A stretch of 64,000 nucleotides of DNA from Micromonospora chokoriensis (GCF_000718555.1 NZ_JOAN01000015.1:62001-126000); one strand, 5' to 3'; positions 44,255 to 53,708 are shown, counted from the stretch's first letter. Notes: a model not told the origin generated them from the sequence alone. Translations and numbers: made by a program.

Positions 44255-45447
44255 AGGCCCATGCCCTTCGCGATGATCTCGTTCATGATCTCGGTGGTGC
44301 CGCCGCCGATGCCGAGGATCCGCGCATCGCGGTAGTGCCGTTCCACCTCGGCGTCGCGCAGATAGCCGAAGCCGCCGTGCAGCTGCAATGCCTGGTCGAC
44401 GACGTGGTCGCAGGCGGCCACCGCCACGTTCTTCGCCATCGCCACCTCGGTCACCACCGGCTCGCCGGAGACGACCCGACCCGCGACCTCGTGCACGTAC
44501 GACCGGGCCGCCTCGGCCCGCGTGTGCATCTCGGCCAACCGGTGTCGGATCAGCTGCCGGCTGGCCAGCGGACGCCCGAAGGTCTCCCGGTCCCGGCACC
44601 AGCGCACCGCCAGCTCGACGCAGCGCTGCGCGGTCGCGTACGCCTGGGTCGCCAGCGACAGCCGCTCCGCCGCGAAGTGCTGCATGATCGCCAGAAAGCC
44701 GGTGTTCTCCGCGCCGATCCGGTTGGCGACCGGCACCCGCACGTCGGCGAAGGACAGCTCGGCGGTGTCCGAGCAGTGCCAGCCCAACTTCTCCAACCGG
44801 CGTCCCACGGTGAACCCGGGCAACCCCTTGTCGATGACCAGCAGGGTGAGTTCGCCGCTACCGGCAAAGTCGGTGCACACCGCAGTGGTCACGAAATCGG
44901 CCCGGTGCCCGCTGGTGATGTACGTCTTCGACCCGTTCACCACGTAGTGCTCGCCGTCGCGGCGGGCGGTCGTGCGGATGGCGGCGACGTCCGAACCGCC
45001 GTCCGGCTCGGTGATGGCCAGAGCGCCGATCATCGTGCCGGCGAGGGTGGGCCGGACGTACCGCTCGATCAGGCTGTCGTCGCCCGGGGACGAGACTCCG
45101 GCGAGCCGACCGCCCAGCGAGCCACCGGTGCGGGCACCGGCCGCCGCGACCATGTGCGGCAACGCGATGCCGTGCGTGAACAGGGCCGCCACCAGCCCGG
45201 ACGAGCCGCCGGAGCGGATCAGCTCCTCGGTCACGATGATCGAGTCGAGCAGGTCGCCGCCGCTGCCACCGACCGACTCCGGGAAGCCGATGCCGAGCAG
45301 GCCGAGCTTCGCGGCGGTCCCGTGCAACGCCCGCGGCACCTCGCCGGCCCGCTCCCAGTCGTCCAGGTGCGGCAACACCTCCCGGGTCAGGAACGCCCGG
45401 GTCAGCTCACGTAGTTGCCGGCGCTCCGGCGTGTCCACCAGGCTCAT
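44251..45447 (-). CDS. Acyl-CoA dehydrogenase (operon gene 4)
   Basis: A 398-residue FAD-dependent acyl-CoA dehydrogenase. FAD motifs are LAITEPDGGSD and NGSKTYITSG; the C-terminus has LQLHGGFGYL and GIGGGTTEIMNEI. The position of the usual EGT catalytic Glu is Gly here, as in isovaleryl- and long-chain dehydrogenases, where the Glu lies in helix G instead. That suits a branched-chain substrate. The stop overlaps the CT gene and the start overlaps the AtuA stop, both as ATGA. Confidence 0.9.
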   Translation of the reverse strand: MSLVDTPERRQLRELTRAFLTREVLPHLDDWERAGEVPRALHGTAAKLGLLGIGFPESVGGSGGDLLDSIIVTEELIRSGGSSGLVAALFTHGIALPHMVAAAGARTGGSLGGRLAGVSSPGDDSLIERYVRPTLAGTMIGALAITEPDGGSDVAAIRTTARRDGEHYVVNGSKTYITSGHRADFVTTAVCTDFAGSGELTLLVIDKGLPGFTVGRRLEKLGWHCSDTAELSFADVRVPVANRIGAENTGFLAIMQHFAAERLSLATQAYATAQRCVELAVRWCRDRETFGRPLASRQLIRHRLAEMHTRAEAARSYVHEVAGRVVSGEPVVTEVAMAKNVAVAACDHVVDQALQLHGGFGYLRDAEVERHYRDARILGIGGGTTEIMNEIIAKGMGL

Positions 45448-47108
45448 GGCGCGATCTCGCCTGGTAGGTCGACTATCCGGGCACGCAGCAGCTCGCCCAG
45501 CGCCTTGGCCTGCGGGTCGAACCGGGTTGACGCGGCCACCCCCGCCCCGAGCAGGCCCTCGATCACGAAGTTGACCGCGTGCAGGTTCGGCAACTCGTAG
45601 CGCTGTACCGACAGCGGCGCGGTCTCCGGCAGCAGCTCGGCCAGCCGCTCGACGGTCAACCAGGTCCGCAGCCACACGTACCCGACGTCGGTGCGCGCCC
45701 AGACACCGAGGTTGGCGTCCCCACCCTTGTCCCCGGAGCGTGCGCCGACCACCTCGCCGAGCGCCCCGCGCCGGGTCGGGCCCCCGACCGCCGTGTCACC
45801 GCTCGGGGCGATCTCGTCCGCCGAGGTGGGGGCGGTGCGGATCGGCGGGGCGATCGGCACCCGCTCGCCGCCGGGCAGCACCGCGACGTGCGCCACCGCG
45901 TCTTGCGGGACCGCGTCGGCGGTGAAGACGCCGTACGGTGTCGCGTCCCCGGGCAGGGTGGTCAGCGTGCAGCCCGGGTACGAGGCCAGCGCCAACTCCA
46001 CCGCGGCGGCCGAGAAGGCCCGCCCGGCCCGCGCCTTGTCGCCGTCGCGCAGGTGTACGTGCAGCAGGGCGCTGGCCGCCTCGGTGTCGGCGGCATCGGG
46101 GTGGTCGGTGCGGGCCAACGTGAACTCCAGCCCGTCCTTGCCCACCGCCTCCTCGACCTGCCCCCGGACCAGGGCCGCCTTCGCCTCGATGTCCAGCCCG
46201 CAGAGGACGAACGTCATCGAGTTGCGGAAGCCGCCGAGGTTGTTGACGCCCACCTTGAGCGTGGGCGGTGGCGGCGTGCCCCGAACGCCTGCGACCCGGA
46301 CCCGGTCCGGCCCGTCGGGGTGCAGCGTCACCGTGTCCAGTCGAGTGACCACGTCCGGCCCGAGGTACGCCGGCCCGCCGATCTCGTAGAGCAGTTGGGC
46401 GGTGACCGTCTCCACGGTGACCGCGCCGCCGGTGCCCGGATGCTTGGTGACCACCGATGAGCCGTCGGGGTGCACCTCGACGATCGGGAATCCCGGCCGA
46501 TGACCGCCGTCGGGCAGCTCGGTGAAGAAGCTGAAGTTGCCGCCGGTGACCTGTGCGCCGCACTCGACGAGGTGCCCCGCGACGGTGGCCCCGGCCAGCT
46601 CGTCGAGGTCGTCGCGGCTCCACCCGTACCGGGCGATGGCCGGGCCGACCACCAGCGACGCGTCGGTGACCCGGCCGGTGACCACCACGTCCGCACCGGC
46701 GTCGAGGCAGGCGGCGATCCCGAACGCGCCGAGGTAGGCGTTCGCGCTCAACGCGTCCGGCCGCTGGATCGTGTCGCCCTCGACGTAGCCGACCTGGGCC
46801 GGCAGGCCGAGCCGGTTGGCGAGCTTCTCGATCGCGGCGGCCAGGCCGGCCGGGTTCAACCCGCCGGCGTTCGTCACGATCCGTACCCCTCGGTCGAGGG
46901 CGGTGCCGAGAGTGGTCTCCAGCTGCCGCAGGAACGTCTTCGCGTAGCCCAGGTCGGGGTCGCGGAGACGATCCCGGGCGAGGATCAACATGGTCAACTC
47001 GGCCAGGTAGTCGCCGGTCAGCACGTCCAGCTCACCGCCGTCGAGCATCTCCCGCCAGGCGGTGAACCGGTCGCCGTAGAAGCCGGAGGCGTTGCCGATG
47101 CGGATCAT
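45444..47108 (-). CDS. AtuA-like protein (DUF1446 plus ferredoxin-fold domain)
   Basis: A 554-residue protein. Residues 1 to about 430 are the DUF1446/AtuA domain (MIRIGNASGFYGDR, TNAGGLNPAGLA, VVTGRVTDASLV). The last 100 residues are the separate AtuA-like ferredoxin-fold domain (VVGARSGDKGGDANLGVW, YELPNLHAVNFVIEG). The two are fused here; in Pseudomonas the acyclic terpene utilisation gene atuA encodes a similar protein. Its chemical step in terpene degradation is not settled. The operon context supports acyclic terpenoid or isovalerate-type catabolism. Start and stop both overlap neighbours by four bases. Confidence 0.9.
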   Translation of the reverse strand: MIRIGNASGFYGDRFTAWREMLDGGELDVLTGDYLAELTMLILARDRLRDPDLGYAKTFLRQLETTLGTALDRGVRIVTNAGGLNPAGLAAAIEKLANRLGLPAQVGYVEGDTIQRPDALSANAYLGAFGIAACLDAGADVVVTGRVTDASLVVGPAIARYGWSRDDLDELAGATVAGHLVECGAQVTGGNFSFFTELPDGGHRPGFPIVEVHPDGSSVVTKHPGTGGAVTVETVTAQLLYEIGGPAYLGPDVVTRLDTVTLHPDGPDRVRVAGVRGTPPPPTLKVGVNNLGGFRNSMTFVLCGLDIEAKAALVRGQVEEAVGKDGLEFTLARTDHPDAADTEAASALLHVHLRDGDKARAGRAFSAAAVELALASYPGCTLTTLPGDATPYGVFTADAVPQDAVAHVAVLPGGERVPIAPPIRTAPTSADEIAPSGDTAVGGPTRRGALGEVVGARSGDKGGDANLGVWARTDVGYVWLRTWLTVERLAELLPETAPLSVQRYELPNLHAVNFVIEGLLGAGVAASTRFDPQAKALGELLRARIVDLPGEIAP

Positions 47109-47902
47109 GCCCGTACCCCGTCTGCGCCCGCCGGCTTCCGGCCGTCACCCGGCGGGCCGGCGAAGGCCTGCGCCACGTCGAGCCACTCGTCAGCGACCGG
47201 CCCGGTGGCGACCAGGGCGAGGTCCGCGCGGTGTCGGCGCTGGGTGACCAGCAGGCAGAAGTCCCGAGCCGGGCCGGTGACCCGGTCGGCGGCGTCCGCC
47301 GGACCCCAGCTCCACGTGTCGCCGCCGGGCCCGACCAACTCGACCCGGACCGGCGTCGTCGGTGCCTCCCGGCCGTGCGCGGCGAAGCCGTGCCCGAGGG
47401 TACGCACACCCAGGTGCGCCACGTGTCGGAGCCGGTCGCTGTCGGGGCGGACCACGTCGAGGGCGTCGGCCACGTCCGCACCATGCGCCCAGGTCTCCAT
47501 GATCCGGGCGGTCGCCATCGAAGTGGCCGACATCTGGGTGCCGTACCAGGGAAGTTTGCCGCCGGCCGGAACGACGGCCAGCGCGTCGACGAGCGCGGTC
47601 CGCCCGGCTCGCCAGCGGGCGAGCAGATCCGCCGGCGGAGCGAGGAACCCCTCAGCGCCGACGTCGACGAGCCGGGTCACGTCCGGCGCGGCGGTCACCG
47701 TCGCGTAGAACGCCTCGGGCACGGTCGCCGCCAGCAGCGCGACGTGGTCGGTCCAGGCGAGGTGGGCGATCTGATGCGCGATGCTCCAGCCCGGCGCGGG
47801 GGTCGGCCTCGCCCAGCCGGCCGCCGGTAGTGGGGACACCAGGGCGTCCAGTTGGGCGGACTCGTCGGCCAGGTCCGTGAGCAGGTCGCTGAGGTCGACC
47901 AT
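47105..47902 (-). CDS. TIGR03084-type DinB-like metal-binding protein
   Basis: A 265-residue helical-bundle protein of the maleylpyruvate-isomerase/mycothiol-dependent DinB superfamily. A His-based metal site is suggested by HQIAHLAWTDH and METWAHGADVADAL. The TIGR03084 group is often found with these AtuA/acyl-CoA operons. It may use mycothiol or a metal-activated water; the reaction is unknown. The ATG at 47902 has GGAGG at six bases. It follows the TetR gene by 37 bases and overlaps AtuA by four. Confidence 0.82.
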   Translation of the reverse strand: MVDLSDLLTDLADESAQLDALVSPLPAAGWARPTPAPGWSIAHQIAHLAWTDHVALLAATVPEAFYATVTAAPDVTRLVDVGAEGFLAPPADLLARWRAGRTALVDALAVVPAGGKLPWYGTQMSATSMATARIMETWAHGADVADALDVVRPDSDRLRHVAHLGVRTLGHGFAAHGREAPTTPVRVELVGPGGDTWSWGPADAADRVTGPARDFCLLVTQRRHRADLALVATGPVADEWLDVAQAFAGPPGDGRKPAGADGVRA

Positions 47903-47939
47903 GGTGCCTCCGGTCGGTGGTGGCCGGTGCGGCCGGCGG

Positions 47940-48545
47940 TCAGGGCGTGAGCAGAGTGGCGAGCTGGCGCTTCCAGGTGGCCAACAGGGCAGTGCGGCGG
48001 GCGGAGTCGTCGCTGAGCAGGTTTGCCACCCCGAGCCCGCGGAGCAGGTCGAGCGTGGCCTGCACCGCCTCGCGGACGCCGGGTCGACGCTCGTCCACGC
48101 CGAGTAGGGCAACGGTGAGACGGTGCATCTCCCGCCCGACGGTCGCCTCCAGCGGCACCAGGGCGTCGCGCAGCTCCCGATCGGTGCGGGCGGCGACCCA
48201 GAGTTCGAGCGCGGCCACGAACAGCGGCCCGGTGAACGCCACAGCGAGCAGGTCGACCACCCGGTCCAACCGCTGTGGGCCAGCCGGCAACGCCTCGGCC
48301 TCGGTGCGCAACTCGTCGGCCCGCCGCTGGGCCAGATGGGCCACGGCGGCCGTCACCAGCGCTGCCTTTGTCGGGTAGTGGTGCAGCTGAGCCCCGCGCG
48401 ACACACCGGCCCGGGTCGCGACGACTGTTGTCGTGGTGCCGGACCAGCCGTGCTCGATCAGGCAGTCGACGGTCGCCTCCAGCAGCCGGGCCTGGGTGGC
48501 GCGGCTGCGCTCCTGCTGAGGGACGCGCGTCGATGCGGTGGGCAC
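47940..48545 (-). CDS. TetR-family regulator of the acyl-CoA operon
   Basis: A 201-residue TetR/AcrR repressor. The N-terminal HTH (about 12-58) reads TQARLLEATVDCLIEHGWSG and ends with VSRGAQLHHYPTKAALV, a clear recognition helix and Tyr-containing turn. The ligand-binding domain is all helical. As the first gene of the operon it probably autoregulates and derepresses on an acyl-CoA or similar ligand. The GTG at 48545 was chosen to give a short N-terminal arm; the ribosome site is weak. A near-palindrome 29 bases upstream may be the operator. Confidence 0.88.
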   Translation of the reverse strand: MPTASTRVPQQERSRATQARLLEATVDCLIEHGWSGTTTTVVATRAGVSRGAQLHHYPTKAALVTAAVAHLAQRRADELRTEAEALPAGPQRLDRVVDLLAVAFTGPLFVAALELWVAARTDRELRDALVPLEATVGREMHRLTVALLGVDERRPGVREAVQATLDLLRGLGVANLLSDDSARRTALLATWKRQLATLLTP

Positions 48546-48573
48546 GGAGACAGCCTGCGGCCTATGAAACAAA

Positions 48574-48585
48574 CAGTCAAGACTG
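48574..48585 (-). promoter_or_regulatory. Possible TetR operator CAGTCAAGACTG
   Basis: A CAGTC/GACTG inverted repeat with a two-base centre lies 29 bases before the TetR GTG, in an AT-rich patch that also reads TTGACT on the minus strand. Position fits autoregulation; no binding data exist. Confidence 0.4.
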
Positions 48586-48635
48586 ACTTTTTTGGGACTA
48601 GTGCCTGCATGCCTGCGGGAGGTGCGGTACACCTC

Positions 48636-48695
48636 GATCACTTGATGCTGAGTAGCTGAAAGACGCCCCCGACGACTACTCAGCATCAAGTGATC
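48636..48695. repeat. Perfect 20-bp inverted repeat between TetR and crp
   Basis: Arms 48636-48655 and 48676-48695 are exact complements (GATCACTTGATGCTGAGTAG and its reverse complement), with a 20-base spacer. It is AT-richer than its surroundings. It lies between the TetR promoter region and the crp terminator and is not needed as a second terminator. Confidence 0.9.
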
Positions 48696-48757
48696 AACGC
48701 TCGGCTCGGCCGTCACCCGGGCGCAGGCCACGTCTCCTGCGCCAGGCAGATGGAAAA

Positions 48758-48796
48758 GCGTCCCCGCCTGCCGTCAGTGACGGCAAGCGGGGACGC
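48758..48796 (-). terminator. crp terminator
   Basis: A 10-bp outer stem (48758-48767 with 48787-48796) contains an inner TGCCGTC/GACGGCA stem, and on the minus strand is followed by TTTTCC. This is the best Rho-independent-type terminator in the window. Confidence 0.88.
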
Positions 48797-48808
48797 GTGT
48801 GGTGCTAC

Positions 48809-49486
48809 TCAGACGCGGGCGCGACGGGCCAGGCGCTCCGGGTCCAGGATGATGATGCTCTTGCCGTCCAGTCGCAGCCAGCCACGCGAGGCGAAGTCGG
48901 CGAGCGCCTTGTTGACGGTCTCCCGGGAGGCGCCGACGAGCTGAGCGATCTCCTCCTGGGTGAGGTCGTGGGTCACCCGCAGAACGCCGCCGTCGCGGGT
49001 GCCGAAGCGGCCCGCCATCTGGAGCAGGTTCTTGGCTACCCGGCCCGGCACGTCCGTGAAGATCAGGTCGGCGAGCGAGTCGTTGGTCCGGCGCAGCCGC
49101 CGGGCGAGCACCCGGAGCAGTTGCTCGGCGATCTCCGGACGGTTGTTGAGCCACGGCCGCAGCGCCTGCTTACGCAGTCGCACCAGCCGGGTGTCGGTCA
49201 CCGCGGTGGCGGTCGCCGTACGCGGACCCGGGTCGAAGAGCGACAGCTCACCGACCATGTCCGATGGCCCCATCACCGCGATCAGGTTCTGTCGGCCGTC
49301 CGCAGCGCGGCGACCAACCTTGATCTTCCCGGACAGCAGGATGTAGAGGCTGTCACCGGGCTCGCCCTCATTGAAGACGATCTCGCCCTTGCGGACTTCG
49401 ATCGTCTCCATCTCCTTGGCAAGCGCCTCGGCAGCTTCCGGGTCAACACCCTGGAAGATCCCGCTGCGGGCCAGTACCTCGTCCAT
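48809..49486 (-). CDS. crp: Cyclic AMP receptor protein Crp
   Basis: A 225-residue Crp/Fnr regulator, ortholog of mycobacterial Rv3676. The cyclic-nucleotide domain has the phosphate-binding cassette [17 protein letters not shown]. The C-helix is [20 protein letters not shown], and the winged HTH (about 170-215) reads [20 protein letters not shown]. It activates or represses genes on binding cAMP. The ATG at 49486 follows GGAGG and starts MDEVLARSG as in orthologs; the longer frame to 49570 is not used. A cyclase-domain gene at 30911 and a CpdA-like gene at the window start could set cAMP levels, though distance argues against one operon. Confidence 0.95.
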   Translation of the reverse strand: MDEVLARSGIFQGVDPEAAEALAKEMETIEVRKGEIVFNEGEPGDSLYILLSGKIKVGRRAADGRQNLIAVMGPSDMVGELSLFDPGPRTATATAVTDTRLVRLRKQALRPWLNNRPEIAEQLLRVLARRLRRTNDSLADLIFTDVPGRVAKNLLQMAGRFGTRDGGVLRVTHDLTQEEIAQLVGASRETVNKALADFASRGWLRLDGKSIIILDPERLARRARV

Positions 49487-49616
49487 TGCGCACCTCCGGT
49501 TGCGCGTGCCGTCCGTCGGCCGGGGCCGCCGTCCGCTGATCCCCTCGCGCGCCGCCAAGTCTAGGCGCACGTGAGCATGAATCAGAGGTCGCCCCTGGAA
49601 TCTTGATCGGTGGGCG

Positions 49617-49622
49617 TAACCT
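49617..49622 (+). promoter_or_regulatory. -10 box for leaderless cbiZ transcript
   Basis: TAACCT ends seven bases before the GTG at 49630 with no Shine-Dalgarno, which decides between that GTG and an upstream TTG at 49603. Confidence 0.45.
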
Positions 49623-49629
49623 GCCCGAC

Positions 49630-50337
49630 GTGCTGAGCGAGCCGATTCTGACCAGTCGCCCCGAGGATGGGCGGTGTGTGCCGCTGCTCGTCTGGCGCCC
49701 GGACGTGCCCCTGCGGGCGATCAGCAGCGGCTCGCTGGGCGGCGGCATCGGGGTCCGGCGATGGGTGTTGAACGCGACCGTGCCGATGTCGTACGACCGG
49801 GAGGACCCGGCGGCGCACCTGGCCTCGCTCGCCGCCGAGCTGGACCTCGACGGCCCCGGGGTTGGTTTGTTGACCGGCGTCGATGTGACCGAGGTGGTGG
49901 CGCGGACCGATACCGGGGTGCGCGCCTGGGCGACGGTCGGGCTCGGCACGCCGGTGTCCGCGGCAGCGCCGACACCGACCGCGCTCACCCAGCGCGTCGG
50001 CACGGTCAACATCGTGGTGTACGTGCCGGCCCGGCTCGCCGACTCGGCACTTGTCAACGCGGTGGCCACCGCGACCGAGGCGAAGACCCAGGCGATCACC
50101 GAGCTGGGGCTGCCGGGAACCGGCACGCCCACCGACGCGGTCACCGTGCTCTGCCCGGTGGACGGGCCGGAGGCGGCGTACGGGGGGCCGCGCTCCACCT
50201 GGGGCGCACCGCTCGCCCGAGCGGTGCACGCCGCGGTGCTCGCCGGAGGTGCCCGGCCCGTCGTGCCGTGGTCTGAGCAGCTCAGGGCCGCAAAGTCCAA
50301 CCGATCGGCTGTCGTCGGCGCGTTTGACGACCAGTAG
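49630..50337 (+). CDS. cbiZ: Adenosylcobinamide amidohydrolase CbiZ
   Basis: A 235-residue CbiZ-family protein ([37 protein letters not shown] and [10 protein letters not shown] are the conserved blocks). The family cleaves the aminopropanol side chain of adenosylcobinamide to adenosylcobyric acid, salvaging incomplete corrinoids. It acts in the cytosol. No cob genes are nearby; it may salvage alone. Mycobacterial crp-nth regions lack it, so it is an insertion in that block. The start is leaderless GTG 49630. The next gene begins 12 bases after its stop. Confidence 0.9.
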   Translation: MLSEPILTSRPEDGRCVPLLVWRPDVPLRAISSGSLGGGIGVRRWVLNATVPMSYDREDPAAHLASLAAELDLDGPGVGLLTGVDVTEVVARTDTGVRAWATVGLGTPVSAAAPTPTALTQRVGTVNIVVYVPARLADSALVNAVATATEAKTQAITELGLPGTGTPTDAVTVLCPVDGPEAAYGGPRSTWGAPLARAVHAAVLAGGARPVVPWSEQLRAAKSNRSAVVGAFDDQ

Positions 50338-50349
50338 CGTCGACGGACG

Positions 50350-51513
50350 ATGTACGCTCCCGCGTCCCGCCCGTGTCGCGGCGTCGCACCTGGCCTCGCC
50401 GCGCTGCTGGCCGCCGTCCTGATGGCCGGCTGCGCCGACCCCGGTGGCGAGGCGCCCGTCTGGCAACCCGGCGCTGGCGGCGGCACCGGCGTCCCGGTCT
50501 CCACGGCCAGCCCGAAGGCGACCGGGCCCGCCTCCTCCGGTCCGCGCGCGATCTCACTCTCCGCCACCGGCGACATCATCATCGGCAACGCGCCCAGTCG
50601 GCTGCCCGCCGCCGACGGTAGGGGCTTCTTCGCCTCGGTCACCGCGGCGCTCAAGGCCGACCTGGTGATGGGCAACCTGGAGGAGCCGCTGACGGTCGAC
50701 ACCGGCGCTGGCAAGTGCGCGGCCAACGCCACCCGCTGCTTCCAGTTCCGGGCCCCACCGGAGTACGCCGCGCACCTGCGCGACGCCGGCTTCGACGTGC
50801 TCAACCAGGCCAACAACCATGGATACGACTACGGGCCCAAGGGCTACGAGAACACCCAGAAGGCACTGCAGAAGTACGACCTGGAGCACACCGGCGCACC
50901 GGACGAGATCACCGTGGTCGACGTCGAGGGCGTCAAGGTGGGCGTGGTCGGCTTCTCGTCGTACGTCTGGTCCAACAGCCTCGTCGACATCGCCGAGGCG
51001 AAGGCGGTGGTCACCAAGGCCGCCACCATGGCCGACCTGGTCGTGGTGCAGGTGCACATGGGCGGCGAGGGCGCCGACAAGACCCGGGTGAAGCCGGGCA
51101 CCGAGCTGTTCTTGGGTGAGAACCGGGGCGATCCGGTGAAGTTCTCGCACGCCATGATCGATGCCGGTGCCGACCTGATCGTCGGGCACGGCCCGCACGT
51201 GCTGCGGGGGATGGAGTTCTACCAGGGGCGTCTGATCGCATACAGCCTGGGCAACTTCGCCGGCGGCGGCAACTCGCTGAGCAACGACGGTCGCCTCGGC
51301 TGGGGCGGGGTGCTCAAGGTGTCGCTCAAGCCGGACGGCACCTGGGCCGGCGGCTCGTTCACCTCGACGTACATGAACTCCACCGGCAAGCCGACGATGG
51401 ACCCGGACCACCGGGGTCTGGGCCTGGTCGCCGAGTTGAGCCGCGCCGACTTCCCGAAGAGCGGCGCTCGGCTCGACCGGCAGGGGAAGATCTCGCCACC
51501 GACCGCTGGCTGA
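50350..51513 (+). CDS. CapA-like (PGA_cap) lipoprotein
   Basis: A 387-residue lipoprotein of the CapA/PgsA poly-gamma-glutamate capsule family, which has a metallophosphatase-like fold. The lipobox is LAAVLMAGC with C28; a Pro/Ser/Thr linker follows. Metal-type motifs are [38 protein letters not shown] and [10 protein letters not shown]. In capsule operons CapA is needed for polymer export; stand-alone actinobacterial copies are of unknown role and no capBC genes are here. A TAGCGT box nine bases before the ATG suggests a leaderless or short-leader mRNA. Confidence 0.88.
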   Translation: MYAPASRPCRGVAPGLAALLAAVLMAGCADPGGEAPVWQPGAGGGTGVPVSTASPKATGPASSGPRAISLSATGDIIIGNAPSRLPAADGRGFFASVTAALKADLVMGNLEEPLTVDTGAGKCAANATRCFQFRAPPEYAAHLRDAGFDVLNQANNHGYDYGPKGYENTQKALQKYDLEHTGAPDEITVVDVEGVKVGVVGFSSYVWSNSLVDIAEAKAVVTKAATMADLVVVQVHMGGEGADKTRVKPGTELFLGENRGDPVKFSHAMIDAGADLIVGHGPHVLRGMEFYQGRLIAYSLGNFAGGGNSLSNDGRLGWGGVLKVSLKPDGTWAGGSFTSTYMNSTGKPTMDPDHRGLGLVAELSRADFPKSGARLDRQGKISPPTAG

Positions 51514-51540
51514 CCCGGCGAGGCCGTCCGAGGTGCGACG

Positions 51541-51546
51541 TAGGCT
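51541..51546 (+). promoter_or_regulatory. -10 box for leaderless nth transcript
   Basis: TAGGCT ends seven bases before the GTG at 51554 with no ribosome site, favouring that start over a GTG at 51533. Confidence 0.45.
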
Positions 51547-51553
51547 GACCGTC

Positions 51554-52342
51554 GTGACCAGTAGCCCTCCCGGTGCCAGCGAGACCGACCTCGGGCGCAA
51601 ACGCCGTGCCCGCAAGATCGGCCGGGTGCTGGCCGAGACGCACCCCGACGCGCATTGTGAGCTGGACCACTCCAACGCCCTGGAGCTGGCCGTCGCCACG
51701 ATCCTGTCCGCGCAGTGCACGGACAAGAAGGTCAACGAGGTCACCCCGAAGCTCTTCGCCCGCTACCCGAGCGCCGCCGCGTACGCCGGCGCTGACCGGG
51801 GCGAGATGGAGGAGCTGATCCGGCCCACCGGCTTCTACCGCAACAAGACCGACTCGCTGCTCAAGCTCGGTCAGGCCCTCCTCGACCGGTATGACGGTAA
51901 GGTCCCGGGGCGGCTCGTCGACCTGGTGACGCTCCCCGGCATCGGCCGCAAGACCGCCAACGTGATCCTCGGCAACGCCTTCGACGTCCCGGGCATCACC
52001 GTCGACACGCACTTCCAGCGGCTGGTCCACAGGTGGCGGCTGACCACCGAGACCGATCCGGTCAAGATCGAGCACGCGATCGGCGCGCTGTACGACAAGC
52101 GCGACTGGACCATGCTGTCGCACCGGATCATCTTCCACGGGCGACGGGTCTGCCACGCCCGCAAGCCGGCCTGCGGCGCGTGCACGCTCGCGAAGCTCTG
52201 CCCCTCCTACGGCACCGGCCCAACCGAGCCCGCAGCCGCCGCCAAGCTGCTCAAGGGCCCTCGGGCCCGTGACCTCGCGGTGGCGGCCGGGGTCGACCCC
52301 GAGTTGGTGCCCGCGCAGGCGGTCAGTGCGGAGGTGCCGTGA
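51554..52342 (+). CDS. nth: Endonuclease III
   Basis: A 262-residue DNA glycosylase/AP lyase that removes oxidised pyrimidines. The helix-hairpin-helix reads [11 protein letters not shown] with catalytic K133, followed by catalytic D151 in VDTHFQR. The 4Fe-4S loop is the C-x6-C-x2-C-x5-C pattern in [19 protein letters not shown]-terminal extension of about 45 residues is common in actinobacteria. The stop overlaps the GTG of the TlpA-like gene, starting a four-gene run to marP. Confidence 0.95.
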   Translation: MTSSPPGASETDLGRKRRARKIGRVLAETHPDAHCELDHSNALELAVATILSAQCTDKKVNEVTPKLFARYPSAAAYAGADRGEMEELIRPTGFYRNKTDSLLKLGQALLDRYDGKVPGRLVDLVTLPGIGRKTANVILGNAFDVPGITVDTHFQRLVHRWRLTTETDPVKIEHAIGALYDKRDWTMLSHRIIFHGRRVCHARKPACGACTLAKLCPSYGTGPTEPAAAAKLLKGPRARDLAVAAGVDPELVPAQAVSAEVP

Positions 52343-52962
52343 ACCGCCGCCTCGCCCTGGGGATCCTGCCGCTGCTGCTGACCCTCGCCGGCTGCACCAG
52401 CGGCGCTGCCGACGACGACCCGGCGCCCCGTCCGGCCGCAGCTGAGCGGCCATCGCCGTTCCGGGACTGCTCCACGCTGAGCACGGCGCCCACGGCGGCA
52501 TCGCCCGGCTCCGGCACGACAGCCCCCGCCGCTGGCGGGCAGGCGCTGCCGGAGCTGACACTGTCCTGCTTCACCGGCGGCGCCCCCGTCGCGCTACGGG
52601 ACGTGGCCGGGCCGGCGGTGATCAACGTGTGGGCCTCCTGGTGCGGGCCGTGCCGCAAGGAGCTGCCCGCCTTCCAGCGGCTCAGCGAGCGGGCCGCCGG
52701 TCAGCTCCAGGTGGTCGGGGTCAACACCCGCGACAGCCGGGGCGGCGCCCAGTCCATCGGCGAGGACTTCGGCGTACGGTTCCCGATCCTCGTCGACCAG
52801 GGCGACGCGCTGCAACGGGAGCTGAAGCGCAGCGCCTTCCCGCTGACCCTCTTCGTCGACGCGCAGGGCCGGATCCGGCACGTGGACGCCACCGGGGCTC
52901 TCGACGACGCCCAGCTCGCCAAGCTGGTCCGCCAGCACCTCGGCCTGGCGGTGCCGGCGTGA
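52339..52962 (+). CDS. TlpA/ResA-like thioredoxin lipoprotein
   Basis: A 207-residue lipoprotein (lipobox LTLAGC, C19) with a linker and a thioredoxin-fold domain. The active site is [10 protein letters not shown] (C102/C105), of the TlpA/ResA type, with a cis-Pro segment later ([11 protein letters not shown]). Family members reduce cytochrome c or other extracytoplasmic disulfides. Two further Cys (C44 in FRDC and C77 in LSCF) could form a structural disulfide. The start GTG overlaps nth by four bases; the stop overlaps the NUDIX gene the same way. Confidence 0.92.
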   Translation: MNRRLALGILPLLLTLAGCTSGAADDDPAPRPAAAERPSPFRDCSTLSTAPTAASPGSGTTAPAAGGQALPELTLSCFTGGAPVALRDVAGPAVINVWASWCGPCRKELPAFQRLSERAAGQLQVVGVNTRDSRGGAQSIGEDFGVRFPILVDQGDALQRELKRSAFPLTLFVDAQGRIRHVDATGALDDAQLAKLVRQHLGLAVPA

Positions 52963-53651
52963 CCCGTCGGCCACCCGAGTGGATCGAGCCGCTGCTGACC
53001 CGGCTGGGCACCGCCCGCGCCGAGGACTTCACCCGGCTGACCACCCCGGCCGAGGGTGGTCGGGAGAGCGCCGTGCTGGTGCTGCTCGGCGAGCAGCCCG
53101 GGGCCGGTCCCGACGTGCTGGTCCTGCAACGCGCCGCCACCCTGCGCAACCACGCCGGCCAGCCGGCATTTCCCGGGGGTGCGGCCGACCCGGAGGACGC
53201 CGACGTCCGCGCCACCGCCCTGCGCGAGGCGAACGAGGAGGTCGGCCTCGACCCGGCTAGCGTGACCGTCCTGGCCGAGCTGCCGAAACTGTGGATCCCG
53301 GTCAGCGACTTCGTGGTCACGCCGGTGCTGGCCTGGTGGCACGACCCGCACCCGGTGCACCCCCGGGAGCCGGCCGAGGTGGCACACGTCGCCCGGCTGC
53401 CAGTCAGCGAGCTGGTCGATCCGGCCAACCGACTGCGGGTCCGCCACCCGAGCGGCTGGATCGGGCCGGCGTTCTCGGCGCGCGGGATGCTCGTCTGGGG
53501 CTTCACCGCCGGGGTGCTCTCCACCCTCCTGGAAATGGGCGGCTGGGCTCGTCCGTGGTCGCGCGGTCGGGTGGTGGAGCTGCCGTCGACCGGGGCGACA
53601 CCGGCGCCGTCGGCCGGCACCGACGAGGCCGACGAGAACGCCCTACGCTGA
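52959..53651 (+). CDS. NUDIX hydrolase (CoA pyrophosphatase type)
   Basis: A 230-residue NUDIX protein. The box is GGAADPEDADVRATALRE followed by EEVG, containing REANEEVG, which binds the metals. The upstream block RNHAGQPAFPGG is the CoA-specific (NUDT7/YeaB-like UPF0035) signature, so CoA or an acyl-CoA is the probable substrate, cleaved to 3',5'-ADP and phosphopantetheine. The Mtb ortholog is Rv3672c, also between tlpA-like and marP. It is coupled to the TlpA-like gene by a four-base overlap. Confidence 0.92.
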   Translation: MTRRPPEWIEPLLTRLGTARAEDFTRLTTPAEGGRESAVLVLLGEQPGAGPDVLVLQRAATLRNHAGQPAFPGGAADPEDADVRATALREANEEVGLDPASVTVLAELPKLWIPVSDFVVTPVLAWWHDPHPVHPREPAEVAHVARLPVSELVDPANRLRVRHPSGWIGPAFSARGMLVWGFTAGVLSTLLEMGGWARPWSRGRVVELPSTGATPAPSAGTDEADENALR

Positions 53652-53702
53652 CGGCACGGTCACCATCCGCAAGCGATGGTCATCCGTCGGGCGCACTGCC
53701 CG

Positions 53703-53708
53703 TACGCT
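53703..53708 (+). promoter_or_regulatory. -10 box for leaderless marP transcript
   Basis: TACGCT ends six bases before the GTG at 53715 and no Shine-Dalgarno is present, so marP can be transcribed separately from the upstream operon. Confidence 0.45.

Noticed and set aside
48758..48796. A riboswitch or attenuator in front of the TetR gene
   Set aside because: It is the crp terminator on the minus strand: it follows the crp stop, ends in TTTT, and no coding gene reads out of it.
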